From: Monoraphidium neglectum
Taxonomy: Eukaryota > Chlorophyta > Chlorophyceae > Sphaeropleales > Selenastraceae
Direction: 5' to 3'
NCBI RefSeq assembly: GCF_000611645.1
Contig: NW_014013399.1
Coordinates: forward strand, 8,106-29,682
DNA length: 21,577 bases
Part shown: positions 1 to 8,776 of the stretch, in pieces
Position numbering within the stretch: position 1 is the first letter of the stretch
Layout of the letters: each line of letters begins with the position of its first letter
The notes under the pieces: model-generated
The model's database searches: none
Seen by the model: the letters and a program-made list of their open reading frames with translations, nothing else
What the model was told of the DNA's origin: nothing
Position numbers and translations under genes: made by a program

Positions 1-500
1 GGGCGGGCGTGGGCGCTGTGGGGCGGGAGCGGTAGACCGGCGGAACGGACTGCATCGGACAAGGGATTAGGGGTTGTACGGCTGGATAGATCGGGCGAAG
101 AAAGTGGGCGGTGATGCTATGGCAATGTGCGTGGGACGATGAGGCGGCTGATATTGCCGAGCAGCTGCGGCGGGGCCACCGGGACAGCCGGGCGCGCACC
201 GCTAGCTGCCGGCCTGGCGCGGCGCCGGCCCACTCAGCGGCCCACCTCCTAGGCGGCACGCCGGTGCGCTTGGCCAGCAGCGGCTGGCGCAGCGGCGGCC
301 GCGGCGCTGCTGGCACGGATTCGGAGGTGTCGGTGGTGGCGCAACAGGGCGTCGGCGAGCGGCGCAGGCCGCCGGTCACCGTTTGTGGCGACAACGCAGT
401 GGGCCGCCCCATCAACGCTGGCTGGGGCACGCGTGCCGGGACCACGTGCATAGATAAGCCTGTGATCATGGCTCGGATCTGTAATCCAAGCACTTTTGAA
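1..500 (+). other. Probable 3' end/3' UTR of an upstream plus-strand gene
   Basis: This GC-rich stretch has an open frame from about 90 to 518, closed upstream by a TAG at 87-89. The peptide in it has no motif I recognise. A TGTAA element, the green-algal polyadenylation signal, lies at 480-484 in plus orientation. The LHC gene starts only at 892, so I infer that this is the last exon or 3' UTR of a transcript coming from outside the window. Whether the open frame is translated cannot be decided here. Confidence 0.3.
480..484 (+). terminator. TGTAA polyadenylation signal (upstream gene)
   Basis: TGTAA pentamer in plus orientation, about 410 bases before the LHC start codon. In Chlamydomonadales this pentamer normally sits 10-20 bases before the cleavage site. 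The gene it would serve lies mostly outside the window, so the assignment is an inference. Confidence 0.3.
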
Positions 501-752
501 TTGAGGCAGGGACCCTAGCCCGAAGGGCGAGCGTTCGCAGCCAGGTGTGGTTCGTTGCTGGTTGGGCTTTCGCAGCCTGACATGCGCCTATCGTGAATGA
601 GATCGCGAGAATTCAGCGCATATGATACAGCGTGGATAGTGCGCCAAGGCCAATGACCTGCGTTGGCGCCAACACGTTTGTCCTGCTGACACACCCAAGT
701 GACAAGGACGCGCCCTCAGCGCGAGTCATCGGTTGTGACTGGCGTTTTGACA

Positions 753-760
753 AATATATT
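753..760 (+). promoter_or_regulatory. TATA-like element upstream of the LHC gene
   Basis: AATATATT within a short AT-rich island, about 132 bases before the chosen LHC start codon. It is the only TATA-like run in the 500-890 interval, which otherwise shows no supported feature. Its role as a core promoter is inferred from position. Confidence 0.35.
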
Positions 761-891
761 GCATTGATACGCAACATGACGTTGCCTTAGAGGTCCCGAT
801 CGCATCGTGTGGTTCCACGCAGCGCTTGTTGTGTGGCACTCAAGCTCGTTGGGAGCTATCATATACAAGGACTGCGCAGCTTGATCACGGG

Positions 892-3050
892 ATGCAGATG
901 CAGCTGGGGCGGCTGCAGGCGGTGCTGCACCGCCCGTGTGCGGTTGTGCGACGCGCTTCAAACATCTTCGCCGCCACGAGGCCGCCCCGTCTGCAGCGGT
1001 GGGCGCAGCGGTGGGCCAAGGTGCGAGAGGAGCGTGCTCAAGGCGGTGGCGTACGCAAAAGGAAGCCTCCAGGGTGAGCAGGAGTACTTCGGAGAGATGA
1101 TAATGAAAGAGTTGTTGTGACGTTTGCGTTCGGGTGCGAAGTGGTCTTTGTTGCGCAGCCCAGGCTATAGTGGCGGCAAGGGGATGCACCACACGTTGTC
1201 CACTTCCCTGCCCATCAAGGACCCGTATGGCAGAACCCTTGCAACCCTGCACACGCACGCCTTGGACCGCTCTGACTCGACAGACTAGTCTTTCCACCCC
1301 CCACGCTGTGCTCAATCACCCTGTTGATTGCACATGCAGTGATGCCGCACTCCCTTTCACCCGCTTCATGTCCTTGATTTTTTCCCATCCATCAGGGACA
1401 GCGGGTTTGACCCTTTTCACCTACGGCAGCGCGACCGCAAGACGTTCAGCAGAATGCAGTAAGCATGGCCACGTGCCAACGATCCAGATGCACGATCGCG
1501 CGCCACCCCATACGCTCGCCGCCCGCTCAGCGTTCGCCCACGGCGTGGCAGGGAATCCTGAATGTGAGCATGCCGCAAACGATGCCTGCCTTATGCCGCT
1601 CCGTCGCGGCCGCCACGGCCGCGGGACGCGCCTGCCTGAGGGTTTGTGTTGAGGCGCTGCTGCGCTCACCCAATTCTCCTGGCGACCCAGCTTGATGAAA
1701 CTTGTGCCTCTGGCCGTACCTGCATTGCCCAGGGAGATTGAGGTCATCCACGCGCGCTGGGCCATGCTAGGCGTGCTGTCCATCATCGTCGCCGATACCG
1801 TCGGCCCCATCGGCCCGACTGTCCCATCACCAGATGGCCCCGCCGCGGCCTCAGCCGCGGCGGCGACCACCGCGCCCCCGGGCTTCTGGGCGTGGGCGGG
1901 CAGCGGCGCGGCGCTGCCATGGGCGGCGGTGGCTGTCGTGCTGCTGGCATTTGTGAGCGACCCCGCGTCGACGCGGCCGCTGGCGGAAGTTGTGGCCTTG
2001 TGTCGGCAGCAGTTTGGGTGCCGTGTGGCGACTCGCCAAAGTAAGACAAGATGGTGTGCATGCACAAGCTTATAACACCCTCACCGGCATCACCCCTCCA
2101 GGTGGAGACATACCGGATGGCTGCCCTGTGGGGGGAGGAGGACATGAACCGGCGGGCCTACCCAGGTGCGCACCACCACCCGCACGTTTGACGATGCTTT
2201 GACCAGGTGGCGCTGCTTGCCGCCTGTTCATCTTCAAGGCGTGCATGATCTCCGGGTTTGCTGATCCTCCCGAGGCATACTGCGTTTTATCACAATGTAT
2301 CAGGTGCCGTTTGCCTGCCTGCCTACCTGCCTGCCTGCCCGCCTGCCTCTGCCTTTCATGGGGCCAACTCAGTCTGCAAGCAAACCAGCCTTGTGCCATC
2401 TGCCTGCTGGCCCAACCACACCCGCCCGCCTACGGCACCTATCAGGCGACAAGTTCGACCCCATGGGCCTTACTAAGGCCCGTCGCGACGGCGCGCCCCC
2501 AGGCCTGGGCGTGTGGGCATCGTGGCTGGGCGGCCTGCCGGGCTGGCTGGCGGGCGGCTGGTGGTGGTCGCAGCGCGACATGACGCGGCGCGAGCTGGAT
2601 AGCATGAAGTCCAGGGAGCTGAGGAACGGGCGCCTGGCAATGTGAGGGGGGCAGGAAGATGGCTGGCAACTGGAGAGGGTGCAGCGGGCGCCTGTGCACA
2701 CACGTGGATGCATGTACCACTATACATGTGTGTGTGCATGCACGCATGTGCGTGGTAGGTGGCGATCGGTGCACATATGCGTGCACGTGTGTGCAGCACG
2801 TGGGTGCGGTGCGGCACAGGCATGCCCTGATTCAACGCGAATCAGTCCAGCAGTGCATTGTGTGGCATCCGTGCGACCCGTGCCCCCCCTCACACACACA
2901 CACACACACCTTGTCGTTCTGCACAGGGTGTCGTTTGCTGGCGTGTGCCTGGCTGGCATTGCGACCGGCAAGGGCCCCGTCACCTTGCTGCTGCAGCACG
3001 TGGCGGACCCGCTGCACAACACCATACTGCAGACGCTGGGTGTTACGTGA
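892..3050 (+). CDS. Light-harvesting chlorophyll a/b-binding family protein, divergent (plastid)
   Basis: Exons 892-1073, 1396-1458, 1733-1952, 2102-2165, 2446-2641 and 2927-3050 join in frame (849 nt, 282 residues); all five introns are GT...AG. Residues 1-35 are rich in Arg, Ala and Leu and resemble a chloroplast transit peptide. GDSGFDPFHL (61-70) is the LHC segment before helix 1. Helix 1 carries EIEVIHARWAMLG (83-95), with the chlorophyll-ligand Glu and the H/R positions. Helix 2 is near VETYRMAALW (156-165), followed by PGGDKFDPMGL. Helix 3 has RELRNGRLAM (233-242; Glu234, Asn237, Arg239) and then the typical end TGKGPVTLLLQHVADPLHNTI. The protein should bind chlorophyll in thylakoid membranes. 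Odd points are an Ala/Pro-rich loop between helices 1 and 2 and a Trp-rich insertion at 199-219. The exact subfamily (Lhca, Lhcb or LHC-like) is not clear. ATG 826 is an alternative in-frame start; 892 gives the better transit peptide. Confidence 0.9.
2312..2350 (+). repeat. (TGCC)n tetranucleotide repeat in LHC intron 4
   Basis: Imperfect TGCC repeats (with TACC and CGCC variants) lie inside the 2166-2445 intron. No function is evident. Confidence 0.8.
2891..2909 (+). repeat. (CA)n microsatellite before the last LHC acceptor
   Basis: A pure CA run ends 17 bases before the intron 5 acceptor AG at 2925-2926. It occupies the place where a polypyrimidine tract would be expected. The rest of this intron (2642-2890) is rich in TGCATG/TGTG words. 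Confidence 0.85.
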
Positions 3051-3893
3051 GCTTGCTGCGCGACCCGAGCGATCAGGAGGGGTGCAGTACACAACACCGC
3101 TCAGCCCACAGCCCCATACTGAGAGCGCTTGTTGCCAGGGTCAAAGGACTGCGCGATTGGCTGTTGCAGCTGACAGCGTGTGGCTGCTTGGCGCAGCACG
3201 CTGCGTCAAGGTTGATGTTTGATTGCATGCGGCTTGTTGGCTAGCTGCAAGCCCGGGGTGCATGGATGGGTTGCGGGGTGGGAAGGAAGATAAGGGGGGA
3301 TGAAGAGGCGGGGCTGTTGTCACATTTATGGATGTTCGCAACTCATCATCGTGTAGTGAGGGCGAGGGGAATTCCATCAGCACACACATGACATCAGACA
3401 AATGCAGGCCGCATAATCACCTAGGGTGGCGCCGAGCAGGCGCTGGCCCTGCGGCCGCATTCTCGATTTCCAAGTCACCCAGCTCGGACTGCTGGTGACG
3501 TACCGTCCGGTGTGCCCGTGTTTGGGGTCGCTGATCAAGTGTTGAGGGGCTTGCTGCACGGCTGAACTTTTTGCTGAGCTGCGTTTCTGCGTTCGCGCTT
3601 CGGCGAGGTGAGGTGAAGCACCCACCATCGCAAGGGAAGGATGGACACCTGGATGTGGTCGCCATCATAGTGTACCTGACACCCCTGCTGTGCCCGATGG
3701 AGTGTTGTGAGCCGGGTCACTCGTCTTTGCAGGCGCAGCGACTCGCCTGCTTGAGGGTGCAAGTTGTGGAAGTACATGGCGCGATTGTGCTGCGCCTTTT
3801 GTACATGTGTGAACAAGCGCACACCAGTTGCAACACAGGGGTGATGATGTGACGTGTTGACTGGATGCATGGTCTCCAATCTGACGCCAACTA

Positions 3894-3898
3894 TGTAA
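3894..3898 (+). terminator. TGTAA polyadenylation signal of the LHC gene
   Basis: First plus-strand TGTAA I find after the LHC stop codon, 843 bases downstream. The interval 3051-3893 contains only short unrecognisable open frames and is best read as a long 3' UTR, which is common in this algal group. Confidence 0.5.
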
Positions 3899-3925
3899 TC
3901 GGAGAGAAAGCGCATCTTTGCCTCG

Positions 3926-3961
3926 TCATGGATTGTGTGGTGCTCATGGATTGTGTGGTGC
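3926..3961 (+). repeat. 18-bp direct tandem repeat, two perfect copies
   Basis: Two identical adjacent 18-base units, each beginning TCATGGATTG, at 3926-3943 and 3944-3961. They lie just beyond the LHC polyadenylation signal. The rest of 3899-4437 holds no gene I can support and should contain the promoter of the thioredoxin-like gene; I see no clear TATA box there. Confidence 0.85.
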
Positions 3962-4437
3962 TCAAGGCCGTGTGCCGCAGCGTGCACAAACCAGCAAGAT
4001 GGCGCAAAACGAAACAGCATCCAGACCTCCCTTCCCTCCCTTGCCCATAGCGATGTCACACTCGCTCCTGCAATGGCAGTCCTGTTGGTGGCGATGGCAT
4101 GCTGATGGTGATCACGCTGAAACGTTTTGGTCAGTGTTTTGTGCATCATTTGCTCAGGTTGGACCCACCTGATAAGCTGCGGCCTGCAGACTGGGGGTGA
4201 TCTCCCGTGCTGTACAGTACGTACTCGACGATACCGTAGGGGCTCGACTCAATTGGCCCTGCCGAACTGCGAGCTTGTGTTATCCTTGCAAACATACACC
4301 CCCTTCATCCGTACCTCGCACCAAGTCTATCTCATTCAGTGCAGTCTCATCAGTCTCATCAGTGCTCGCTGTCCGTCAATTCAGAGCTGGAAGCTTCATT
4401 CCCGAAGCCGAATATGAGGCGCATCACTGATGCCACA

Positions 4438-6009
4438 ATGTGTTCTTGCCGCCCGGCCAGGGCCCCAGCGGCACCCGCCGTGGCCTCCAGCAGGCGTGCC
4501 GCACATCAACGCAGCGCGCTGCTGCGAGCTGCGTCGCCTTCGCGGGAGGAAGCCGTGCGCCAGCTAGAGCAATTTGCGGCCGCAAACGCTCAGAACATAG
4601 CGGCAGCGACGGAGCAGCGGCTCCGCAAGGGCGTCGTGCCGGCCGCGTCCAGCGGGGACGCGCCGACCACAGTGCAGGTGCCGGCGCCGCCGGCGTCGCG
4701 CGGCTGCATTGCACCCGCATGCATGTCCTTCAACCTCAGCAGCAGCGTTATCACCATTATCCAGGTCAATACCTCGCTTCAAACCAACCACGTCACCTCG
4801 CCCTGCCCTTTGGTGCCACCCTATGCAATGCTCGGCAGGCTGGGCTACATGAGCTTAAGCAGGGGGATTTTTGGGATTTTCTGGATCAGCATGCCGACAA
4901 GCTCACGTGCGTTGATTTCTTCACAGACTGGTGTGGCCCATGCAAGGTGAGAGTGCTTACGTGATCACGTCTCGGCTGGCGCTCGTATGTTGCGCCTTAC
5001 ACTTGCCATGCACTCTGAAGACAGTGCGCCCTCGAGCCAAACGCACACAATCCGCGCTCGCCACCCCGCCACCTCGCTTGTCTGTGGAACATTGACTTGA
5101 ATCACATCGCAGCTGATCTACCCTGAGCTGGTCAGGTTGAATGACGAACTCAAGCCCAGGGGCGGACAGGTGGGACGGCTGCACGCCTTCGCTGCTGCAA
5201 TCGCAGCCAGCGCATGCCTCAACATTCATGCCCAGCAGTTGCTCGCGCTGCCGTAGCGCCGGCGCGCTCTGGACGGATACGTTTTGTTCTGGCATGCGCA
5301 GGAGCAGCCAGTGCAGCTTCCACTTGGCACAGCCTGGCAGACGCGACACGTCAACGCACTTTCCAGGAGCGCCACTGGCCGACCTTCCCACCTGCCGCCC
5401 GACACCCCGGCCCTTCCCCCTACCCCCACTTTCCCACCGACTCACCCGTCCACCCACAAATCTATTCACCCCACCTGCCCTTGCTCCCGCGTTCTCCCCC
5501 CTTCGTATTGTGGCACCGCTCTGGCCTCACTTGGTGTGATCCCATAAGATTGTCAAGTTCAACTGCAACAAGGACAACAAGGAGCTGGGCACGCAGCTGG
5601 GCATCAAGGTGTGATCTGGGTTGTACATGCGCAGAAACGCATGGACTGCATGATCTGGTCTGCCCTGGGTTGAGCCTGGCCGGGCTGGGTTTGGCAGGTT
5701 GTTGTCCCAAGTGCACCACACATGCATCCTGCTTGGCTGCCGCTGGGGAATTGCACTTTGACCGAAATAGAGCTGCTCGAATCTTGTTGTCAGCGGATCG
5801 TTGAAGCTTCGTCTCAAAATCACAACCTTCAAGTCCATTTTTGTGCCGCGCCGAGCGCTGCCAGCTCCACATGCAAGGGTTGCCCTCCCCTCGCCATGCG
5901 CCTGCAGGTGGCGCCGACGTTTCACCTTTACCGGGGCCGAGAGAAGCTCGCGGAGATGACAGGCGCAAAGGTGGACAAGCTGCGGGAGATAATTGAGGCC
6001 AACCTGTGA
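4438..6009 (+). CDS. Plastid thioredoxin-like protein (WCGPCK)
   Basis: Exons 4438-4764 (or ending at 4677), 4839-4946, 5113-5169, 5549-5608 and 5908-6009 join in frame to 217 (or 188) residues. Both exon 1 donors keep phase 0, so either product is possible. The N-terminus MCSCRPARAPAAPAV is Ala/Arg/Ser-rich, like a chloroplast transit peptide. An Ala/Gln-rich helical stretch follows. The thioredoxin fold shows VDFFTDWCGPCK with the redox cysteines 141 and 144, then LIYPELVRLNDEL, IVKFNCNKDNKELG, the cis-Pro loop VAPTF (Pro187) and LYRGREKLAEMTGAKVDKL. The protein should reduce or exchange disulfides in target proteins in the plastid stroma. The MTGAK ending recalls ACHT-type atypical thioredoxins, but the active site is the canonical one. 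ATG 4414 is an alternative in-frame start. Confidence 0.88.
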
Positions 6010-6605
6010 AACCTGTGGTCTGAAAACTGGAGGGCCTGACCTTCACGTCGTTGTGTGGAGGGGCTCCAGACGGCTCCTCTGCCTGTGGCCACCAGGAGCC
6101 GAACCGCCCTTCGCCTAGTGGATGAAAGTGTATCATACAATGCACTCGCCCCTAATTGGGATCTGCACGAGAGTTGTAGCATGCACACGACTCGCACAAG
6201 GTTCTGGCATGGTCCAGCATGGCGGCCTGCTCTGCGCCAATTTTGGAGCCAGGTGTTGCGTCCACATGGATATCCTGCATATGAACGCTCAGGCACCCCA
6301 TGGTGCATGCAGACTGTCTAGTTTCACGCCCAGTCTGACTAATGACACAACCAGTCTTGCGTCGCCCGCGCGCTTTCAACCTTGTATCTGGGATGCCTGG
6401 AGGGGGCTCAGTACATGCAAGGCCTGGCTTCACAAGCTGTGCTCATCGACACTGAGTCAGGAGCCATGGCAAAGCGAGCAGCCTAGCCTCAGCCGCCTCT
6501 GCGCGCCACGCCCGAACGAATGGTGGGGATTCGCAGCTGCTGTCACGGTCGCTGCATATCTTCCAGGCTGCTTGTTGCAGCGCCCGTTCTTTGCCAGTTT
6601 CTGGT

Positions 6606-6700
6606 GCTGTGAGCGGTGGCGCTTTTCTTCCCCCACCACAGGCTGTGAGTGGTGGCGCTTTTCTTCCTACACCACAGGCTGTGAGCTGTGTGCTTCAAGG
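6606..6700 (+). repeat. 36-bp tandem repeat in the thioredoxin-like 3' UTR
   Basis: The word GCTGTGAG recurs at 6606, 6642 and 6678, a 36-base period. The first two units, including GGTGGCGCTTTTCTTCC, are nearly identical and the third is partial. The repeat lies about 600 bases after the stop codon and before the TGTAA at 6789. No function is evident. Confidence 0.8.
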
Positions 6701-6788
6701 CGCAAGATCGTCTGGAGCAGACGGAGGGCTACGCCAGCTGGTGATTGATGCCGTTTGTTGTTGTGAATTATCAGAGACCATTCTCCTT

Positions 6789-6793
6789 TGTAA
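6789..6793 (+). terminator. TGTAA polyadenylation signal of the thioredoxin-like gene
   Basis: First TGTAA after the stop at 6009, giving a 3' UTR of about 800 bases. It stands 117 bases before the opposing minus-strand signal at 6911-6915, so the two transcripts converge closely. Confidence 0.55.
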
Positions 6794-6910
6794 CCGAATC
6801 AACGCCTTGCATATGTTGCTGATTAGCAACACATGCATATGTTTAGGCTCAAACAGGCTGCCTCAAGTACACAGCCATGCTGGCCGCACAGTCACAGCAT
6901 ACATGTGTGA

Positions 6911-6915
6911 TTACA
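6911..6915 (-). terminator. TGTAA polyadenylation signal (minus strand) of the Gly/Met-rich gene
   Basis: TTACA on the plus strand reads TGTAA on the minus strand, 482 bases downstream of the stop codon at 7397-7399. This fits a minus-strand 3' UTR covering 6900-7396. Confidence 0.5.
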
Positions 6916-7396
6916 TGGACGTCATGTGGGCACAGCCTCAAAGCCACCGAAGTGCTATACAAATATCCGTCGTGTCCCTCGTTGCGGTCAGACATAAAAC
7001 ATTTGATCATGCAGGTGTGTGCAAGAGAAGAACAAAGCAAGCCAGCACACAGCAACACACATAGCAGCCAGCAGCAAAAGGGCGGCCGCCGGGCGGCGCG
7101 GGGCGGTGAGTGCTGCAGCAGGCAGGACACAGAAGGCTGGCCTTTGCAGTGCTCATGAACAGTTCTGATCACACGGCCTTGGTTCCTGAGGCCGACGTAG
7201 GTGTGAGTTGTGACGGGAAATGCATTGATTGTCCACTGAACCTTGTGGTGTGCGCAGTGCCTTGTACGGGCCAGGGCCAAAAGGTTGCACTCATCAAAAG
7301 TTCACGCGAGGTGGTGAGGTGATCGCAGTGATGGCCATGATTTGCGCATGTGCCAGTGCTTGTGCATGACCAAGCTGAGCTTGCTCCAGGGCCTTT

Positions 7397-8317
7397 TCAC
7401 TTGCCGCCAGGACCCGTTGTGCCACCCACTGTGCCCCCACCCAGTATGGGAGACCCCATGATCATGCCGCCACCCTGCATGCCTCCGCCCTGGTGCATGC
7501 CGCCACCACCCATGGCACCAGGCGGGCCGCCCATGGTGCCCCCTTGCTGCGAGCCTCCGCCACTCATGCCGCCAGGAGGCCCCTGCATGCCGCCGCCGCC
7601 CATCTCGCCGCCGCCCATGCCGCCAGGCGGGCCGCGCATGCCGCCGCCCTGCTGCATGCCGCCGCCGCCCATGCCGCCACCACCCATCCCTCCAGGCGGG
7701 CCGCCCATGCCGCCGCCCTGTTGCATGCCACCGCCGCCCATGCCGCCCCCGCCCATCCCTCCAGGCGGGCCGCCCATGCCGCCGCCCTGTTGCATGCCGC
7801 CGCCGCCCATGCCGCCCCCGCCCATGCCGCCAGGCGGGCCGCCCATGCCGCCGCCCTGCTGCATGCCGCCGCCGCCCATGCCGCCACCACCCATCCCTCC
7901 AGGCGGGCCGCCCATGCCGCCGCCCTGTTGCATGCCGCCGCCGCCCACCCCGCCCCCGCCCATGCGGCCGCCCTGTTGCATGCCGCCACCACCCATCCCT
8001 CCAGGCGGACCGCCCATGCCGCCGCCCTGCTGCATGCCGCCGCCGCCCACGCCGCCAGGTGGGTTGCGCAAGCCACCGCCGCCCATTCCACCACCGCCCA
8101 TCATGGGCGGCCACATCATCATGCCGCCACCCATCATGCCGCCACCGCCCGCGCCGCCGCCTGGTTGAAGCAGACGCCGCGTGGCGCGGGGCTCTTGGAC
8201 TGAGGCCTCAAGGGGGCCGCAGCGGGCCGCGGCCACGGGTAAGCAGACGGACAGCGAGGCGGTGGTGGCGACTGCCAGTAGAAGGGCAAGGAGGTGGGTG
8301 CGTGCGAACGACGACAT
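7397..8317 (-). CDS. Secreted Gly/Met-rich repeat protein with RRLLQ motif
   Basis: Single uninterrupted frame of 306 residues. Residues 1-31 form a classical signal peptide (MSSFARTHLLALLLAVATTA, then a small-residue cleavage region). A linker ending in TRRLLQPGG follows. RRLLQ-type motifs just after the signal peptide are frequent in volvocalean secreted and cell-wall proteins. The remainder is nearly all Gly, Met, Gln and Pro. Its core is a 23-residue unit, MQQGGGMGGPPGGMGGGGM plus GGGG, repeated about four to five times and degenerating at both ends. I do not recognise the family; an extracellular matrix or wall role is inference. The strand choice rests on the signal peptide and RRLLQ, because the repeat is also open in other frames. 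The stop overlaps a weak possible donor (GGCAA/GTGAAA), so a further 3' exon is not excluded. Confidence 0.65.
   Translation of the reverse strand: MSSFARTHLLALLLAVATTASLSVCLPVAAARCGPLEASVQEPRATRRLLQPGGGAGGGGMMGGGMMMWPPMMGGGGMGGGGLRNPPGGVGGGGMQQGGGMGGPPGGMGGGGMQQGGRMGGGGVGGGGMQQGGGMGGPPGGMGGGGMGGGGMQQGGGMGGPPGGMGGGGMGGGGMQQGGGMGGPPGGMGGGGMGGGGMQQGGGMGGPPGGMGGGGMGGGGMQQGGGMRGPPGGMGGGEMGGGGMQGPPGGMSGGGSQQGGTMGGPPGAMGGGGMHQGGGMQGGGMIMGSPILGGGTVGGTTGPGGK
7580..8150 (-). repeat. 69-bp coding tandem repeat (GC-rich minisatellite)
   Basis: The marker CTGYTGCATG (plus strand) recurs at 7649, 7718, 7787, 7856 and 7925, exactly 69 bases apart. It then appears at 7973 and 8027, with shortened 48- and 54-base spacings. 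All lengths are multiples of three, so copy-number change preserves the reading frame. The outer parts are degenerate versions built of CCGCCGCCCATG words. Confidence 0.9.
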
Positions 8318-8740
8318 ACTTCAGTGCTCTCGTGCTGGGCGCGCTCTGCGTTGGGATGGAGGGATTGAGGTCCAATCCTGTCAGCAAAGAAGGCCACACG
8401 CCCAACCATAGATGTATGATCTCAAGAAGCCCTGCACAGACACGCCCAGCAGTGCGGCCGCGGCCAGGTCCATGCGGCTCTGGCAGGTCTCCCGCGCCTG
8501 GTGACGCGTGAGTGACACACCACAGCCGGCCCCGCTGATCGTTTTCGTAAGCTCACCGTACCACGTCGATGCGATTTGAGCGTGATTGTCACGATAATGG
8601 TCTCGGAAGCAGCAAAAGCCTTCTAAAGCGCAGCAGGAGCGCAAATTCCGGAACTCCGTCGGATCTGTTGATGATTGAATCGCGTTGCTTCACGACAAAT
8701 GACGGCCTGTCGAATGACGGGTAAACGTCAATGTATGCTG
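8318..8740. other. 5' flank/promoter region of the Gly/Met-rich gene
   Basis: No coding sequence is supported. A palindrome TTCCGGAA at 8646-8653 matches two inverted units of a heat-shock element (TTCnnGAA), about 330 bases upstream of the start codon. A third unit is not convincing. No clear TATA box was seen on the minus strand. Confidence 0.3.
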
Positions 8741-8776
8741 CGGTGGTTACCGCATCAACGGTGGTTACCGCATTTT
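8741..8776 (+). repeat. 18-bp direct repeat (CGGTGGTTACCGCAT...)
   Basis: CGGTGGTTACCGCAT occurs at 8741 and again at 8759, period 18. Each copy contains the inverted pair GGT...ACC (GGTTACC). No function is evident. Confidence 0.75.

Noticed and set aside
111..518. Open frame of 135 codons at the left edge with coding-like composition
   Set aside because: No recognisable motif. It ends past a TGTAA signal at 480, so it is more likely 3' UTR or the end of a gene outside the window. It is not called as a separate gene.
3535..4149. 204-codon minus-strand open frame opposite the LHC 3' region
   Set aside because: His-rich peptide without any family motif, partly produced by the 18-bp tandem repeat (HTIHEHHTIHD). 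It overlaps the probable LHC 3' UTR.
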